Below, piece after piece: positions 30,897 through 40,493 of a DNA stretch of 64,000 bases (its first letter is position 1; every line of letters begins with the position of its first letter). A program made the translations under genes and the position numbers. The notes beneath the pieces were generated by a model that ran no database searches, was not told the origin of the DNA, and worked only from the letters and a program-made list of their open reading frames with translations. This stretch comes from Mesobacillus maritimus. GTDB lineage: Bacteria > Bacillota > Bacilli > Bacillales > Cytobacillaceae. The DNA is taken from contig NZ_JACWFH010000012.1 in assembly GCF_019749255.1 (NCBI RefSeq), positions 248,001 to 312,000 on the forward strand, written 5' to 3'.

Positions 30897-31053
30897 GGCC
30901 AGCTCCAGCGCCCTAGCGGCTAGTGTCCTTCGCTCTCCGCCTCACCGATTGTGTCAAGCACGAATGCGCCTCCGGCTCTTCGTGTTTCCTTCATCTCAGT
31001 TGGAGCGCTCCAGGCCATACGCCGCGGACATGGCACTTCCGCTTTTCTTATTT
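30897..31053. repeat. Composite GC-rich element, diverged copy E
   Basis: Begins GGCCAGCTCCAGCGCC, as inside copies B and C, and ends with CACTTCCGCTTTTCTTA, close to their tail. The middle differs: it has a CACGAA/TTCGTG hairpin (30959-30984). No gene is visible in the 30798-31241 gap. Confidence 0.65.
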
Positions 31054-31241
31054 TTTAACTAAAAGGTATTTTACCTCTTCCACCCCACGATTGCAACTTG
31101 GGAATTTTTAACCGTTTCTATGAAAAAATGGAAAAAATCTACTATCCTTTTAATCAGGAATGTATAAACCTTTTAAAAATCGGACATCCTTTGACTAGAA
31201 GTGCAATCATTTTAATGATTTTTAAAGGGAGTTGAAGAAAT

Positions 31242-32222
31242 ATGAAAGTTCGCCAGGACGCCTGGACGGAGGAAAACGATTTATTGCTTGCCGAAACCGT
31301 ATTAAGACATGTTCGTGAAGGAAGTACACAGCTGAATGCCTTTGAGGAGGTTGGGGACAAGCTCGACCGTACATCAGCAGCATGTGGGTTTAGGTGGAAT
31401 GCGGTTGTCCGCCATCAATATGAAAAAGCGTTACAACTTGCAAAAAAGCAGCGTAAGCAACGCCAAAGAATTCTTGGAAAAGACCAAGGTGGAAAGAAGA
31501 AACTATTATATTCCCCACCTGTACCATCTTTTGATGAACTCGGAATCCAAGGTAGCGCAGAAATGTCTAGTGAATTAACACCTGAGGTAAACACAACTCA
31601 AGGAGATTCCCCACAACCATTTAATACTCTAAACACATTAGAAATGCAAGATACCTATGGTTTAGATGGATTACATGATTTGCTTTTACAAGATTCCGAT
31701 ACTGAAAACACTGAGTCTAAAGGAGTCTCAGAAACTCCTGATTTCAACGAAGAGAGTAATCAAAATGATGATACAGAAGCTACAGAAGTTGAAACAGTTG
31801 TCCAAGAAGAGCAAACAAATCCAGTACAACCGGTGCCACAAATGAACATGCCAGCACAACCGGTTCAACAGTCACAGATGGCAAGGCCAACGCACTCTGT
31901 ACCAGCAAGTGGACTAACCCTTGGCCATGTTATTGCCTATTTACAAAATTTAAATAGTACAAATTTTAGCGCCGATATTTATAAGAGCGAGAATGAAAGA
32001 TTAATGCGTGAAATCGTGACATTAAGGAAAGAAAATGAAGAGCTTAAGGGGAAAGTGAAAAAGCTCGAAGCCAATGCGAATACCATGCAGGAAGATTACG
32101 AGACACTCATGAAAATCATGAACCGAGCACGTAAACTCGTTTTATTTGATGAAGATGAAGAACGTCCTGCTACTAAGTTCAAAATGGACCGCAACGGCAA
32201 TCTTGAAAAAGTCGCTGAATAA
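31242..32222 (+). CDS. rsfA: RsfA family sporulation transcription factor
   Basis: A 326-residue protein. The N-terminal Myb/SANT-like DNA-binding domain (RQDAWTEENDLLLAETVLRHV, then TSAACGFRWNAVVRHQYE, residues 4-60) is that of RsfA, which tunes the sigma-F regulon in the forespore. A low-complexity Gln/Pro/Glu linker follows (about 110-230), then a C-terminal coiled coil (ENERLMREIVTLRKENEELK). It is longer than B. subtilis RsfA because of the linker. RBS AAAGGGAG lies before the ATG. It has the same neighbours (ywfO side, lipL side) as in B. subtilis. Confidence 0.88.
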   Translation: MKVRQDAWTEENDLLLAETVLRHVREGSTQLNAFEEVGDKLDRTSAACGFRWNAVVRHQYEKALQLAKKQRKQRQRILGKDQGGKKKLLYSPPVPSFDELGIQGSAEMSSELTPEVNTTQGDSPQPFNTLNTLEMQDTYGLDGLHDLLLQDSDTENTESKGVSETPDFNEESNQNDDTEATEVETVVQEEQTNPVQPVPQMNMPAQPVQQSQMARPTHSVPASGLTLGHVIAYLQNLNSTNFSADIYKSENERLMREIVTLRKENEELKGKVKKLEANANTMQEDYETLMKIMNRARKLVLFDEDEERPATKFKMDRNGNLEKVAE

Positions 32223-32253
32223 TCGCATTGGGCAACAACATCCTTTCACAAGG

Positions 32254-32294
32254 CAGGCCGTAAACTAGGATAAAAGTTTACGGCCTGTTTTTAT
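32254..32294 (+). terminator. Terminator of rsfA
   Basis: Perfect arms CAGGCCGTAAAC and GTTTACGGCCTG with a 10-base loop and a T run. Confidence 0.92.
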
Positions 32295-32363
32295 CTTTAT
32301 TTATAGATAGAAAGGATAACAGTCTTAACTTAAGCTTCAGCCATACGCCACTGGCCAGAGCTT

Positions 32364-33200
32364 TTAATCAAGAAACTTACTGTTTCGCTCAATAATACGA
32401 TCATAATAATGAGTAAATAGTTCAAACTCCTCTGGTTGTAATTGTCCCGTGAGGATTTCGTCGCTATTTTGATGTAAAAATGTGATAAACCGGAGCATTA
32501 CATCTTGAATGGTCATCGGAGTACTCAGCAGTTCAGAAAGTGACGACATCACTTCTGGCTTCACCTCAGGATATAGGAATTTTGTTTTCTCGCCATTTCT
32601 TGCCAGTTCGTAAAAATTCCTTATCACCTCGGCGCGTTCACTGCCACTGCCTGTTACACAAAGGTAAATTTGCACGGCTACCCCTTTTTTCAACCTTCGC
32701 TGTGAGATTCCCGCAAACTTCTTGCCCCCGATACTTAAATCATAACTTCCTGGGCAATAAGAACCAACGATTTCTCGGGCATCTATTTCTATATCAAAAT
32801 CGGAAAACATCTTTTTAACTAACATCCACATGGCATCGTAGCCACGGTTAATATCTATTCCTTTTTCCACTTCCGGTAAAATTAACGAAAGGTTGAGCAC
32901 GCCCTCATCTAATACGACGGCTAACCCACCAGAGTTACGGACAATGTATTGATATCCTTGCTGCTTAAGGTAATCTAAACCTTCCTGTAAAAACGGGAGC
33001 TTTGTATCCTGTATTCCTAGTACCACTGTCTGATGATGAACCCAAGACCTTGCCACCGCAGGCGATTTCCCTGTCCCCACCGACTCGCATAATGTATCAT
33101 CCGTTGCAAACGATTGGAGAGCATGAAAATGCGGTCCAATCGCTGATTGGTCAATTAGTCTCCAACGACTTTGACGCAATAAATGAAGCGCCTCATCCAT
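32364..33200 (-). CDS. lipL: Octanoyl-[GcvH]:protein N-octanoyltransferase
   Basis: Amidotransferase of Bacillus-type lipoate synthesis; it moves octanoyl groups from GcvH to the E2 subunits of 2-oxoacid dehydrogenases. The 278 residues show the lipoyl ligase-like fold ([19 protein letters not shown]), the catalytic Cys149 in [11 protein letters not shown], and the Lys in [13 protein letters not shown]. The ATG at 33200 sits 7 bases from GGAG; the one at 33206 is too close. B. subtilis YwfL is the counterpart, also beside pta. Confidence 0.93.
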   Translation of the reverse strand: MDEALHLLRQSRWRLIDQSAIGPHFHALQSFATDDTLCESVGTGKSPAVARSWVHHQTVVLGIQDTKLPFLQEGLDYLKQQGYQYIVRNSGGLAVVLDEGVLNLSLILPEVEKGIDINRGYDAMWMLVKKMFSDFDIEIDAREIVGSYCPGSYDLSIGGKKFAGISQRRLKKGVAVQIYLCVTGSGSERAEVIRNFYELARNGEKTKFLYPEVKPEVMSSLSELLSTPMTIQDVMLRFITFLHQNSDEILTGQLQPEEFELFTHYYDRIIERNSKFLD

Positions 33201-33278
33201 TGTCATTCTCCTTTTTGGCTAGTATTCACTAGGATAGTATACCATTTTCTACGTAGCTTACCCTTCCTTGACCTATAG

Positions 33279-33310
33279 AAAAAACCGGTTCCCACCTTTG
33301 AAACCGGCTC
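33279..33310 (-). terminator. Terminator of pta
   Basis: On the minus strand AGCCGGTTTC pairs with GGAACCGGTT (two wobbles), followed by a T run. Confidence 0.85.
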
Positions 33311-33330
33311 AATCAAGGATTTAATTTTTA

Positions 33331-34305
33331 CTAGGCCAAAGCTTGTGCTGCTGTAATAATCGCCAGTTTATAGACATCTTCCTCGCTACAACCACGGGAA
33401 AGATCGTTTACTGGACGATTTAAGCCCTGAAGAATTGGTCCCACTGCATCGAAGTTTCCTAAACGTTGGGCAATTTTATAACCAATATTCCCTGCTTCTA
33501 AGCTTGGGAATACAAATACATTTGCATCGCCTTTAAGAACTGAATCTGGTGCCTTCTTTTCGGCTACAGATGGAACAAAGGCAGCGTCAAATTGGAATTC
33601 TCCATCTAATACAAGCTCAGGTTCACGCTCTTTCGCAGCAGCAACTGCTGTAGAAACTTTGTCTGTTTCCGGTGAAACCGCTGAACCTTTTGTAGAGAAG
33701 CTTAGCATCGCAACGCGCGGATCGATATCAAACATTCTTGCCGTTTTTGCACTTTCAATCGCGATTTCAGCAAGGTCTTGGCTATCTGGTGCGATATTGA
33801 TGGCACAATCAGCAAACACATATTTTTCATCTTCGCGAACCATAATGAAGACACCAGAAGTTTTGCGTACGCCTTCCTTCGTCTTAATGATTTGTAACGC
33901 CGGTCTCACTGTGTCTGCAGTCGAATGTGCGGCTCCGCTCACTAGACCGTCCGCACGGTTTGTATGTACAAGCATCGTTCCAAAGTAGTTTTCATCAAGT
34001 AGAATTTTACGCGCTTGCTCTTCAGTTGCTTTTCCTTTTCGTCTTTCAACGAAAGAAGCCACAAGCTCATCCATCGCAGCAAAGCTGTTTGGATCGTAGA
34101 TTTCTACTGAATCAAGAGCTACGCCAAGTCCACTTGCCTTTGCTTGAATTTCTTCAATATTCCCTACTAAAATTGGGGTAAGTACTCCATCGGCAGCTAA
34201 ACGACCAGCTGCTGTTAATACTCTTTCATCTAATCCTTCTGGAAAAACAATGCGTAAATTTTGTCCGCTTAGTTTTTCTTTTAGGCCAGTAAATAAATCA
34301 CTCAT
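33331..34305 (-). CDS. pta: Phosphate acetyltransferase
   Basis: Interconverts acetyl-CoA and acetyl phosphate for overflow acetate metabolism. The 324 residues match the short bacterial Pta (B. subtilis 323), with FPEGLDERVL at the start, GLVSGAAHSTADTVRPALQ and FVFPSLEAGNIGYKIAQRL near the end. RBS GAGGAGG lies upstream. A near-consensus cre site lies in front, as expected for a CcpA-activated gene. Confidence 0.97.
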   Translation of the reverse strand: MSDLFTGLKEKLSGQNLRIVFPEGLDERVLTAAGRLAADGVLTPILVGNIEEIQAKASGLGVALDSVEIYDPNSFAAMDELVASFVERRKGKATEEQARKILLDENYFGTMLVHTNRADGLVSGAAHSTADTVRPALQIIKTKEGVRKTSGVFIMVREDEKYVFADCAINIAPDSQDLAEIAIESAKTARMFDIDPRVAMLSFSTKGSAVSPETDKVSTAVAAAKEREPELVLDGEFQFDAAFVPSVAEKKAPDSVLKGDANVFVFPSLEAGNIGYKIAQRLGNFDAVGPILQGLNRPVNDLSRGCSEEDVYKLAIITAAQALA

Positions 34306-34337
34306 ACTGAATCCTCCTCTTTAACCTTTACTTTCCT

Positions 34338-34383
34338 AGCATACTTTACCCTATTAAAAATTCAAGGTTGTTAGCGTTTTCGA
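34338..34383 (-). promoter_or_regulatory. pta promoter with cre site
   Basis: On the minus strand TCGAAAACGCTAACAA (34383-34368) matches 15 of 16 positions of the cre consensus. TTGAAT (34365-34360) and TATGCT (34343-34338), 16 bp apart, follow. A cre just upstream of -35 suits activation by CcpA, known for pta in B. subtilis. Confidence 0.65.
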
Positions 34384-34579
34384 CAAAAAAGTTTCTTTTT
34401 TGCCAATTTTTAAACGAAAACGATATATCCAACATCATTATTTACATCTGCTTGCTAAAATATCCGACTTTTCCTTGTGTATTCCAAAACAAATGTCCAG
34501 GAAGGTGTTATTCGAGTATTCTATGGCAAAACTGTGATATAGTATTGTTGTAAATTATCGATTTTTAGGAGTGAGATAA

Positions 34580-35329
34580 ATGAGTGAAGCAGCACAAACG
34601 CTCGATGGTTGGTATTGCCTACATGATTTCCGCACAATCGATTGGACTACTTGGAAAATGACGCCTAGTGATGAGCGCCAGGCAGCCATTAATGAATTCT
34701 TAGGACTTGTTGAGAAATGGAACAAGACTCAAGCTGAGCAACAAGGTAGCCATGCCCTTTATACCATTGTCGGACAAAAGGCAGATTTTATGATGATGAT
34801 TCTTCGCCCAACAATGGAAGAATTAAATGAAATTGAAACCGAATTCAATAAATCAAAACTAGCGGAATATACAATTCCAGCTCATTCTTATGTATCTGTA
34901 GTAGAATTAAGCAACTATCTTGCTGGTGAAGGTGGCGACCCTTACCAAAATCCACATGTACGGGCTCGTCTATATCCTGAGCTTCCAAAAGCAAACCATG
35001 TATGCTTCTATCCAATGGACAAGCGTCGTCAAGGAAACGATAACTGGTACATGCTTTCCATGGAAGATCGCAAAAAGATGATGTACAGCCACGGTATGAT
35101 TGGCCGTCAATATGCAGGCAAAGTGAAGCAAATTATTACTGGTTCTGTCGGCTTTGACGACTACGAATGGGGCGTCACTTTGTTTGCTGACGATGTTCTT
35201 CAATTTAAAAAGCTTGTTTATGAAATGCGCTTTGATGAGGTAAGTGCACGTTATGGTGAATTTGGGTCTTTCTTTGTTGGAAACCTTCTTGATGTTGACC
35301 GTGTTCAGTCCTTTCTTGATGTAAAGTAA
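34580..35329 (+). CDS. hemQ: Coproheme decarboxylase (ChdC)
   Basis: Last enzyme of the coproporphyrin-dependent haem pathway of Gram-positive bacteria; converts coproheme to haem b. The 249 residues belong to the chlorite dismutase-like superfamily. Tyr144 (in FYPMDKRR) and His171 (in YSHGMIGRQ) align with the catalytic Tyr and proximal His known in the Geobacillus enzyme. RBS TAGGAGTGAG precedes the ATG. It is divergent from pta as in B. subtilis (ywfI). It would supply haem for the cytochromes encoded further right. Confidence 0.95.
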   Translation: MSEAAQTLDGWYCLHDFRTIDWTTWKMTPSDERQAAINEFLGLVEKWNKTQAEQQGSHALYTIVGQKADFMMMILRPTMEELNEIETEFNKSKLAEYTIPAHSYVSVVELSNYLAGEGGDPYQNPHVRARLYPELPKANHVCFYPMDKRRQGNDNWYMLSMEDRKKMMYSHGMIGRQYAGKVKQIITGSVGFDDYEWGVTLFADDVLQFKKLVYEMRFDEVSARYGEFGSFFVGNLLDVDRVQSFLDVK

Positions 35330-35337
35330 TTTAATCC

Positions 35338-35370
35338 TACCCTATAGAGCCTTCTATAGGGTATTTTTTT
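35338..35370 (+). terminator. Terminator of hemQ
   Basis: Arms TACCCTATA and TATAGGGTA followed by seven T. Confidence 0.92.
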
Positions 35371-35514
35371 ATCATTATCCCCTACAATTACAATCAGCTA
35401 CAGTGGACCTATCTCAAATTCTTTTTGTCATAAATCCCGTCTCTCCTCATAAAGTTGAAATAGTGAGGCTTCTTTATTTTTCGTGACTATTATTTTCATT
35501 CGGGAGGGAAAAGA

Positions 35515-36036
35515 ATGAGTCAATCGAATTATCCATATTACAATCAGACATATCCTCAGGCTTATACACCTTTTAGAGGGTCAAATGGCCAGGGTCAACA
35601 AGGTTACCCAACACAAGCGAACAACGGCTATCCTTATAGTCAAACTGCACAACCACAAATGAACGGTGGCATGGCGGGAGCACAACCGATGACGCCACCA
35701 CCACAGGGAGTTTTTCCATCATCTAGTGGAACAGGGATTCAAGTACCAGGTATGCTGCCAGCTGAACAATCTTATATTGAAAACATCCTTCGTCTAAATA
35801 AAGGAAAGCTCGCAACAGTTTATATGAGCTTTGATGCCAGTCAAGAATGGAATTCCAAGATTTTCAAAGGCATTATTGAAGCTGCCGGAAGAGATCATAT
35901 CATCCTTAGTGACCCACAAACAGGTATGCGGTATCTCCTATTGATGGTTTACTTAGATTATGTCACTTTTGAAGAAGAAATTGAGTACGACTATCCATTT
36001 GGCGGAGCTGGGTTAACTGCCTATCCTCCAAGGTAA
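35515..36036 (+). CDS. gerQ: Spore coat protein GerQ
   Basis: A 173-residue coat protein needed in B. subtilis for localisation of the cortex-lytic enzyme CwlJ and cross-linked by transglutaminase. The N-terminal half is low-complexity Gln/Asn/Tyr/Pro/Gly (SQSNYPYYNQTYPQAY), and the C-terminal half is the conserved GerQ domain (YIENILRLNKGKLATVYMSF, SDPQTGMRYLLLMVYLDYV). RBS GGGAGGGAAA precedes the ATG. B. subtilis ywdL/gerQ lies at the same place beside ywdK. Confidence 0.93.
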   Translation: MSQSNYPYYNQTYPQAYTPFRGSNGQGQQGYPTQANNGYPYSQTAQPQMNGGMAGAQPMTPPPQGVFPSSSGTGIQVPGMLPAEQSYIENILRLNKGKLATVYMSFDASQEWNSKIFKGIIEAAGRDHIILSDPQTGMRYLLLMVYLDYVTFEEEIEYDYPFGGAGLTAYPPR

Positions 36037-36052
36037 AACGCATTTTCCACAC

Positions 36053-36082
36053 AAAAAGGAGCTCCTGCAGAGCTCCTTTTTT
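36053..36082. terminator. Bidirectional terminator between gerQ and ywdK
   Basis: Arms AAAAGGAGCTC (36054-36064) and GAGCTCCTTTT (36070-36080), with T runs on both strands. Confidence 0.9.
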
Positions 36083-36090
36083 GTTTAGGT

Positions 36091-36465
36091 TTACATATAT
36101 CGAACTGCCGCGATAATCAGCAATACCCAGGCAACGAGGAAAGAGACGCCTCCTAATGGAGTAATAGCACCAAGAACACTAATTTGCGTTAAAGTTAATA
36201 CATACAAACTACCAGAGAAAAGGATGATGCCGATTAACATTAGCCATCCTGACCAGCTTAATAAGGATGTTGCTGGTAGGTTCCCTAGTAAAATTCCAAT
36301 AATTAAAATACCCACCGCATGAAACATCTGATAGGTCACACCTGTTTGCCAGGTTTCCAAATACTTTGCAGGTACTTTTCCCTCTAAACCATGTGCACCA
36401 AAAGCCCCTAGTGCCACAGCAAGAAAGGCATTAACTGCTCCAATAATAATAAAGAGTTTCATCAT
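36091..36465 (-). CDS. ywdK: DUF423 membrane protein (YwdK-like)
   Basis: A 124-residue protein with four hydrophobic helices and the DUF423 hallmark ALGAFGAHGLEGK at residues 18-30. It is a small inner-membrane protein of unknown role. RBS GGGAG precedes the ATG pair at 36465. Synteny with ywdI and ung supports it. Confidence 0.9.
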   Translation of the reverse strand: MMKLFIIIGAVNAFLAVALGAFGAHGLEGKVPAKYLETWQTGVTYQMFHAVGILIIGILLGNLPATSLLSWSGWLMLIGIILFSGSLYVLTLTQISVLGAITPLGGVSFLVAWVLLIIAAVRYM

Positions 36466-36616
36466 CTACTCTCCCTCATGTTTTATTTCAAATTTCTGTA
36501 AACTAGTTGTTCATTTTCCACTCCAGGCACCTTGCTCTATAAGGAACGCCCGATACCCTAGCCAGCTTGAATCAACTGAATGAACGTAAACCAGATCGAA
36601 TTAACACAGCCTTTTA

Positions 36617-36934
36617 TTAAAAGTCTAACAAAGAATCTCCGTTCGCTTCATCATCCATTTCAATTTTTTTCGATTGAGTTATTCCTTGTTGGGGCTGATA
36701 AGGGACATGTGTTGGTGAGACTATGGCATTATGTATGGGTGGTGCAGACATTTTCTGGCTCTGCGGTAGTACTGGTTGTACCGTACTGCCTGTTCCTGGT
36801 TCATCTAGCACTAACTCACATAATGTTTTAAGAGAATGAATTCGCTCTCTCATGGTCGACTCTGATCCAGCCTCTTTTGCACTTTTTAATTCTTTCTCCA
36901 TTTTTAAAAGTAATTTTTGTAGCGATATATTCAC
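36617..36934 (-). CDS. ywdI: YwdI family protein
   Basis: A 105-residue protein matching the YwdI family by its N-terminal helices (SLQKLLLKMEKELKSAKEA, RERIHSLKTLCELVLDE), a Pro/Gln-rich variable middle and the acidic C-terminal DDEANGDSLLDF. It is apparently soluble and of unknown function. The start is a GTG at 36934 with only a weak ribosome site. It lies between ung and ywdK as in B. subtilis. Confidence 0.78.
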   Translation of the reverse strand: MNISLQKLLLKMEKELKSAKEAGSESTMRERIHSLKTLCELVLDEPGTGSTVQPVLPQSQKMSAPPIHNAIVSPTHVPYQPQQGITQSKKIEMDDEANGDSLLDF

Positions 36935-37057
36935 AGTTTCACCACGCTTTACTAGTTGTCATTTCTCGATACCATTCTACCTTAATTCAACGTTTTTTAC
37001 ACGAAACATGAAACAAGAATTGTCTGTTCCACGTGGAACATGTCGAAGTACTATGCA

Positions 37058-37729
37058 TTATAACTGCCAATCTATTTCTTTTTCGCCTTTGGAGCGAAGA
37101 TACTCATTGATTCGTGAAAAATGATGATTCCCAAAAAATCCTCTACTCGCAGAAAGTGGACTAGGATGGACTGAAGTAAGAATGAAATGCTTTTGTAGAT
37201 TTATTAGGTTCATTTTGGATTGTGCTGGTTTTCCCCAGAGCAAGAAAACAACTGGTTTCTCACGGTCATTTAATAGTGAAATGATTTTATCCGTTAATAC
37301 TTCCCACCCCTTCCCCTTATGGGAGTGTGCTTCCCCTTCACGTACGGTTAAAACGGTATTTAATAACAAAACACCTTGATCTGCCCACTTTGCTAAATAG
37401 CCATGATCCGGGATGCTACACCCCATATCATGTTGAAGCTCTTTAAACACATTTCTTAATGAAGGTGGAATTTTCACTCCTGGCTTCACCGAAAAGCTTA
37501 AGCCATGTGCTTGATTTGGTCCATGATAAGGGTCTTGTCCAAGTAGTACCACTTTTACATCATCGAAATCTGTATACTTAAGTGCATTGAACATATCTTC
37601 TCTTTTGGGATAAATGGTTTGCTCTTCATACTCCTTGTCAAGAAACGTATTTAAATGTAAAAAATACTCCTTGTTGAATTCATCCTTTAGGAGCTCGCCC
37701 CAACGGTTATCTATTCGTTCTTGGTCCAT
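37058..37729 (-). CDS. ung: Uracil-DNA glycosylase
   Basis: Removes uracil from DNA, starting base excision repair. The 223 residues carry the water-activating motif [18 protein letters not shown] and the minor-groove loop [11 protein letters not shown], both diagnostic of family 1 UDG. RBS GAAAGGAAG lies upstream. It is likely cotranscribed with ywdI. Confidence 0.97.
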   Translation of the reverse strand: MDQERIDNRWGELLKDEFNKEYFLHLNTFLDKEYEEQTIYPKREDMFNALKYTDFDDVKVVLLGQDPYHGPNQAHGLSFSVKPGVKIPPSLRNVFKELQHDMGCSIPDHGYLAKWADQGVLLLNTVLTVREGEAHSHKGKGWEVLTDKIISLLNDREKPVVFLLWGKPAQSKMNLINLQKHFILTSVHPSPLSASRGFFGNHHFSRINEYLRSKGEKEIDWQL

Positions 37730-37866
37730 TCCTATCTTCCTTTCAATCTATGAATACCAAATGACTCTTATCTATTTTAACAGATTAAACAAGGCTGCTT
37801 TAGTAAAGATTAAAGCCAATTTTAATGTAAGAGTGTGGTTTCTATTCGTTTACAAGCACTTGTATT

Positions 37867-37897
37867 AAAAAAAACACCTCAAATAGAATGAGATGTT
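37867..37897 (-). terminator. Terminator of the GyrI-like gene
   Basis: On the minus strand AACATCTCA pairs with TGAGGTGTT (one wobble), followed by eight T. Confidence 0.88.
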
Positions 37898-37922
37898 CCC
37901 AAAGGCCAAAACTAAAAAAAAG

Positions 37923-38549
37923 TTATATTTCCGCTACTTTAAATCTAAGAACCGTCTTTAGTTTCTCTGGAGCTGTTTTTCTAACGTCGGTAATATATAT
38001 TTCCTTATGTGTTTTTTCGACTCTTTTAAGATTATTTTGGCTACAAAACTGTTCCATTAAAGCAAAGGTTTGTGGTTCAGTCTCATAACTTCCATTATGC
38101 ATCGCTTGAACACATAAACCCTCTCCAATCCTTTCAAATTTACTATTGTCTAACTGGAGGTCGGGCTTTTTTTTCTTTACCATTTCCAAGACAGAATCGT
38201 ATAACTCTTTTGTCACAAAATCAGGTTGTCTAATCATTAATTTATAGACGAAATGTTCCTTGCTTAAATAATCCAATTTTCTACCTTCTTCGTCTAAATC
38301 CCAGACTCCCTCAAGAGGAAATACCGTATACTCAAAATACCCCTCTGGTGTTATCCCTTTTTTAGGCAACATTCTAATACCATATGATAAAGAATATAGG
38401 GTTTCGATCTTTTCCCTGAATCGTTCACCGTTCGGATTTCCCCTGCCTTCTATAGTGAGATAGTTCATTGTGGGGACCTCAATAATAACAGGCTGGTTCT
38501 TTGGTAGATAAAGTTCCTTTAATTGTTTTCTCCATTCAAACTTACTCAT
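37923..38549 (-). CDS. GyrI-like small-molecule-binding domain protein
   Basis: A 208-residue protein resembling GyrI-like domain proteins (SOUL/BRE superfamily): VIIEVPTMNYLTIEGRGNPNG near the start and the second half-repeat ERIGEGLCVQAMHNGSYETEP, then KEIYITDVRKTAPEKLKTVLRF at the end. Such proteins bind or hydrolyse hydrophobic or planar compounds; no substrate can be named. The ATG at 38549 (MSKFEWRKQ) is preferred over 38600. It stands as a single gene between ung and moeB. Confidence 0.83.
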   Translation of the reverse strand: MSKFEWRKQLKELYLPKNQPVIIEVPTMNYLTIEGRGNPNGERFREKIETLYSLSYGIRMLPKKGITPEGYFEYTVFPLEGVWDLDEEGRKLDYLSKEHFVYKLMIRQPDFVTKELYDSVLEMVKKKKPDLQLDNSKFERIGEGLCVQAMHNGSYETEPQTFALMEQFCSQNNLKRVEKTHKEIYITDVRKTAPEKLKTVLRFKVAEI

Positions 38550-38674
38550 TTTATAACACATCCCTATCAAACTAAAATAAAAAACGTAATGATTTTTCAA
38601 TATGGAGAAATCATTACGTTTTACTAGAGAAGTACTGGTTTCAATCTTTAAATTGAAGCTGTTGTCACTTACTA

Positions 38675-39694
38675 TTAGCCTAGCAATCGATTATACAAGC
38701 TCTTAGCCTGCGTAATGTCTTTTGTTCCATGAATGAGAGCTCGTCCGTCTTGAAACAGGACAAAACGATTAGAGTCCATCTCTGCAGATAGTAGGTAAGG
38801 ATTTCCCTTCACTTCATATCCTAGTGCTTTAAGTTTCCCAGCCATATCTCTTAAATCGACCCCTTCAGAATGTGGCGGGCGAATTTGAACGGTGTCTCGT
38901 CCACATAGAACGCTGGTTTTGGTCATGTTTTCAGCATTGAGGTACGGGTATTCCCGATGTTCCCCACAAGATAAGCATCCAGGGTCCTTCGCACGCGACA
39001 TCTTCATACTCGAGTATTGATTTCTCCATAAATCAAAGCTAACGAATGACGTTCTCACTGCTTCCCAATCTTCGACAAGGATTTTCAATGCTTCCGCCGT
39101 TTGATGAGCAATGACCATTTGCACAGCAGGCCCAATAATGCCGCCGGTATCGCAGGTCATTCCTTGAATTGGGATTGTTTTTAACAGACAATTTAGACAT
39201 GGAGTCTGCCCCGGAACAACCGTAAAGCTCATCCCAAAGCTGGCCACGCAAGCTCCATAAATCCAAGGGATTTCAAACTTTTGAGAGATATCATTAATCG
39301 CCATTCTTGTTTCAAAATTGTCAGTTGAGTCGAGAATTAAATCTACATCAGCACCTAGTTCAGCTAGTTTTTCGGGTGTTGCATCCCCAATAATAGAGCG
39401 GATTTCAACCTCTGAGTTAATTGCCTTCAACCTTTTTTCTGCAGCAGCAGCCTTCGGTAGCTTTTCCGCTACATCTTCTTCTGTATATAGTTGTTGTCGC
39501 TGCAGATTGCTTGCCTCAACATAATCTCGGTCTATTATTGTCAACTTACCGACTCCAGCCCGCGTTATCACTTCAGCGTTACCAGAACCTAAGGCACCAG
39601 CACCAATAATCAATACATGCTTACGTCTTATTTTTTCCTGACCATCATTGCCAATTGGAGGAAATAGGGTCTGGCGTGAATATCTTTCTGACAT
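38675..39694 (-). CDS. moeB: MoeB/ThiF-type adenylyltransferase
   Basis: Activates the C-terminal Gly-Gly of MoaD by adenylation so it can be thiolated for molybdopterin synthesis. The 339 residues show the Rossmann motif VLIIGAGALGSGNAE, the adenylation pocket DRDYVEASNLQRQ, and paired Cys motifs CLNCLL and CLSCGEH that bind zinc. The C-terminal 90 residues form an extra domain instead of a full rhodanese. Directly downstream of moaE-moaD, which fixes its partner as MoaD; a role with ThiS as well cannot be excluded. Confidence 0.92.
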   Translation of the reverse strand: MSERYSRQTLFPPIGNDGQEKIRRKHVLIIGAGALGSGNAEVITRAGVGKLTIIDRDYVEASNLQRQQLYTEEDVAEKLPKAAAAEKRLKAINSEVEIRSIIGDATPEKLAELGADVDLILDSTDNFETRMAINDISQKFEIPWIYGACVASFGMSFTVVPGQTPCLNCLLKTIPIQGMTCDTGGIIGPAVQMVIAHQTAEALKILVEDWEAVRTSFVSFDLWRNQYSSMKMSRAKDPGCLSCGEHREYPYLNAENMTKTSVLCGRDTVQIRPPHSEGVDLRDMAGKLKALGYEVKGNPYLLSAEMDSNRFVLFQDGRALIHGTKDITQAKSLYNRLLG

Positions 39695-39738
39695 CGGAGA
39701 TTCCTCCTAGTTAAAATAATCTATTTGATCCTGATAAG

Positions 39739-39766
39739 AAAAAAACACGGAGACATCAGCCTCCGC
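39739..39766 (-). terminator. Hairpin/terminator at the end of moaD
   Basis: On the minus strand CGGAG and CTCCG arms flank an 8-base loop and seven T follow. The moaD stop lies inside the hairpin, so it may attenuate read-through into moeB. Confidence 0.7.
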
Positions 39767-39989
39767 TTACTGGTGGAATAAAGGCTATGACGTCTCCATC
39801 CTTAATGACTTCATCGTTCGGAGCAAATTCTTCATTGATTGCCGTCATCGCCGAGTCAAGTTTTTGTAGCTTATATTGTTCAGCCACTAGCGCTTTTACT
39901 TCAGCTACGGTTTTCCCCGATGCATCAATGGTTACTGATTCTTCCCCTACTTCATCCCTTAAGTGGGCGAAAAACAAAATCTTATTCAT
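39756..39989 (-). CDS. moaD: Molybdopterin synthase small subunit MoaD
   Basis: A 77-residue ubiquitin-like sulfur carrier ending in the required Gly-Gly (FIPPVSGG), whose thiocarboxylate donates sulfur to precursor Z. RBS GGAGGGTGA lies before the ATG, which overlaps the end of moaE by 8 bases, so the two subunits are translationally coupled. Confidence 0.95.
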   Translation of the reverse strand: MNKILFFAHLRDEVGEESVTIDASGKTVAEVKALVAEQYKLQKLDSAMTAINEEFAPNDEVIKDGDVIAFIPPVSGG

Positions 39990-40446
39990 TCAAATCACCC
40001 TCCTCTGGCTTTCCACTTGGGTATGCGACTGTCTCAAGCTGGTTTCCAATCCATTCTTGTCCGTCTTCCCAATGCTCTTTTTTCCAGATTGGCACAATCT
40101 CTTTAATTCGTTCAATTGCATATCGATTCGCTTCATAGGAATCCGCACGGTGGGGTGTTGATACGGCAATCACAACAGCAACATCGGTAATATCAAGTTT
40201 ACCCACTCGGTGCGTGATGGCTACTTCTGCCCCTTCCCAGCGTTCCTTAATCTCATTGCCAATCTGCTCCAACTTCTTAACAGCCATTGGTTCATAAGCT
40301 TCGTAAATGAGATAGAGAGTTTTCTTTCCCTTGGTTAGCTCTCTAACGGTTCCAATGAACGTGTTAATGGCACCGGCTTCTCGCTGAACCACTTTATCAA
40401 TAACCGATTGAATGTCAATCGGATCCTTTGCGATTTCATACATCAT
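39982..40446 (-). CDS. moaE: Molybdopterin synthase large subunit MoaE
   Basis: Catalytic subunit that converts cyclic pyranopterin monophosphate to molybdopterin with MoaD. The 154 residues contain the family stretch GAINTFIGTVRELTKGK, the HRVGKLDITDVAVVIAVSTPHR core and the catalytic Lys in PIWKKEHW. The ATG at 40446 follows GAGGTG by 6 bases; a GTG at 40455 is inside that site. Upstream is composite element copy C. Confidence 0.95.
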   Translation of the reverse strand: MMYEIAKDPIDIQSVIDKVVQREAGAINTFIGTVRELTKGKKTLYLIYEAYEPMAVKKLEQIGNEIKERWEGAEVAITHRVGKLDITDVAVVIAVSTPHRADSYEANRYAIERIKEIVPIWKKEHWEDGQEWIGNQLETVAYPSGKPEEGDLNE

Positions 40447-40493
40447 TTTGTTCACCTCAAGGTTCTGTTAAAAACATTGCTCTGTTATAAGTG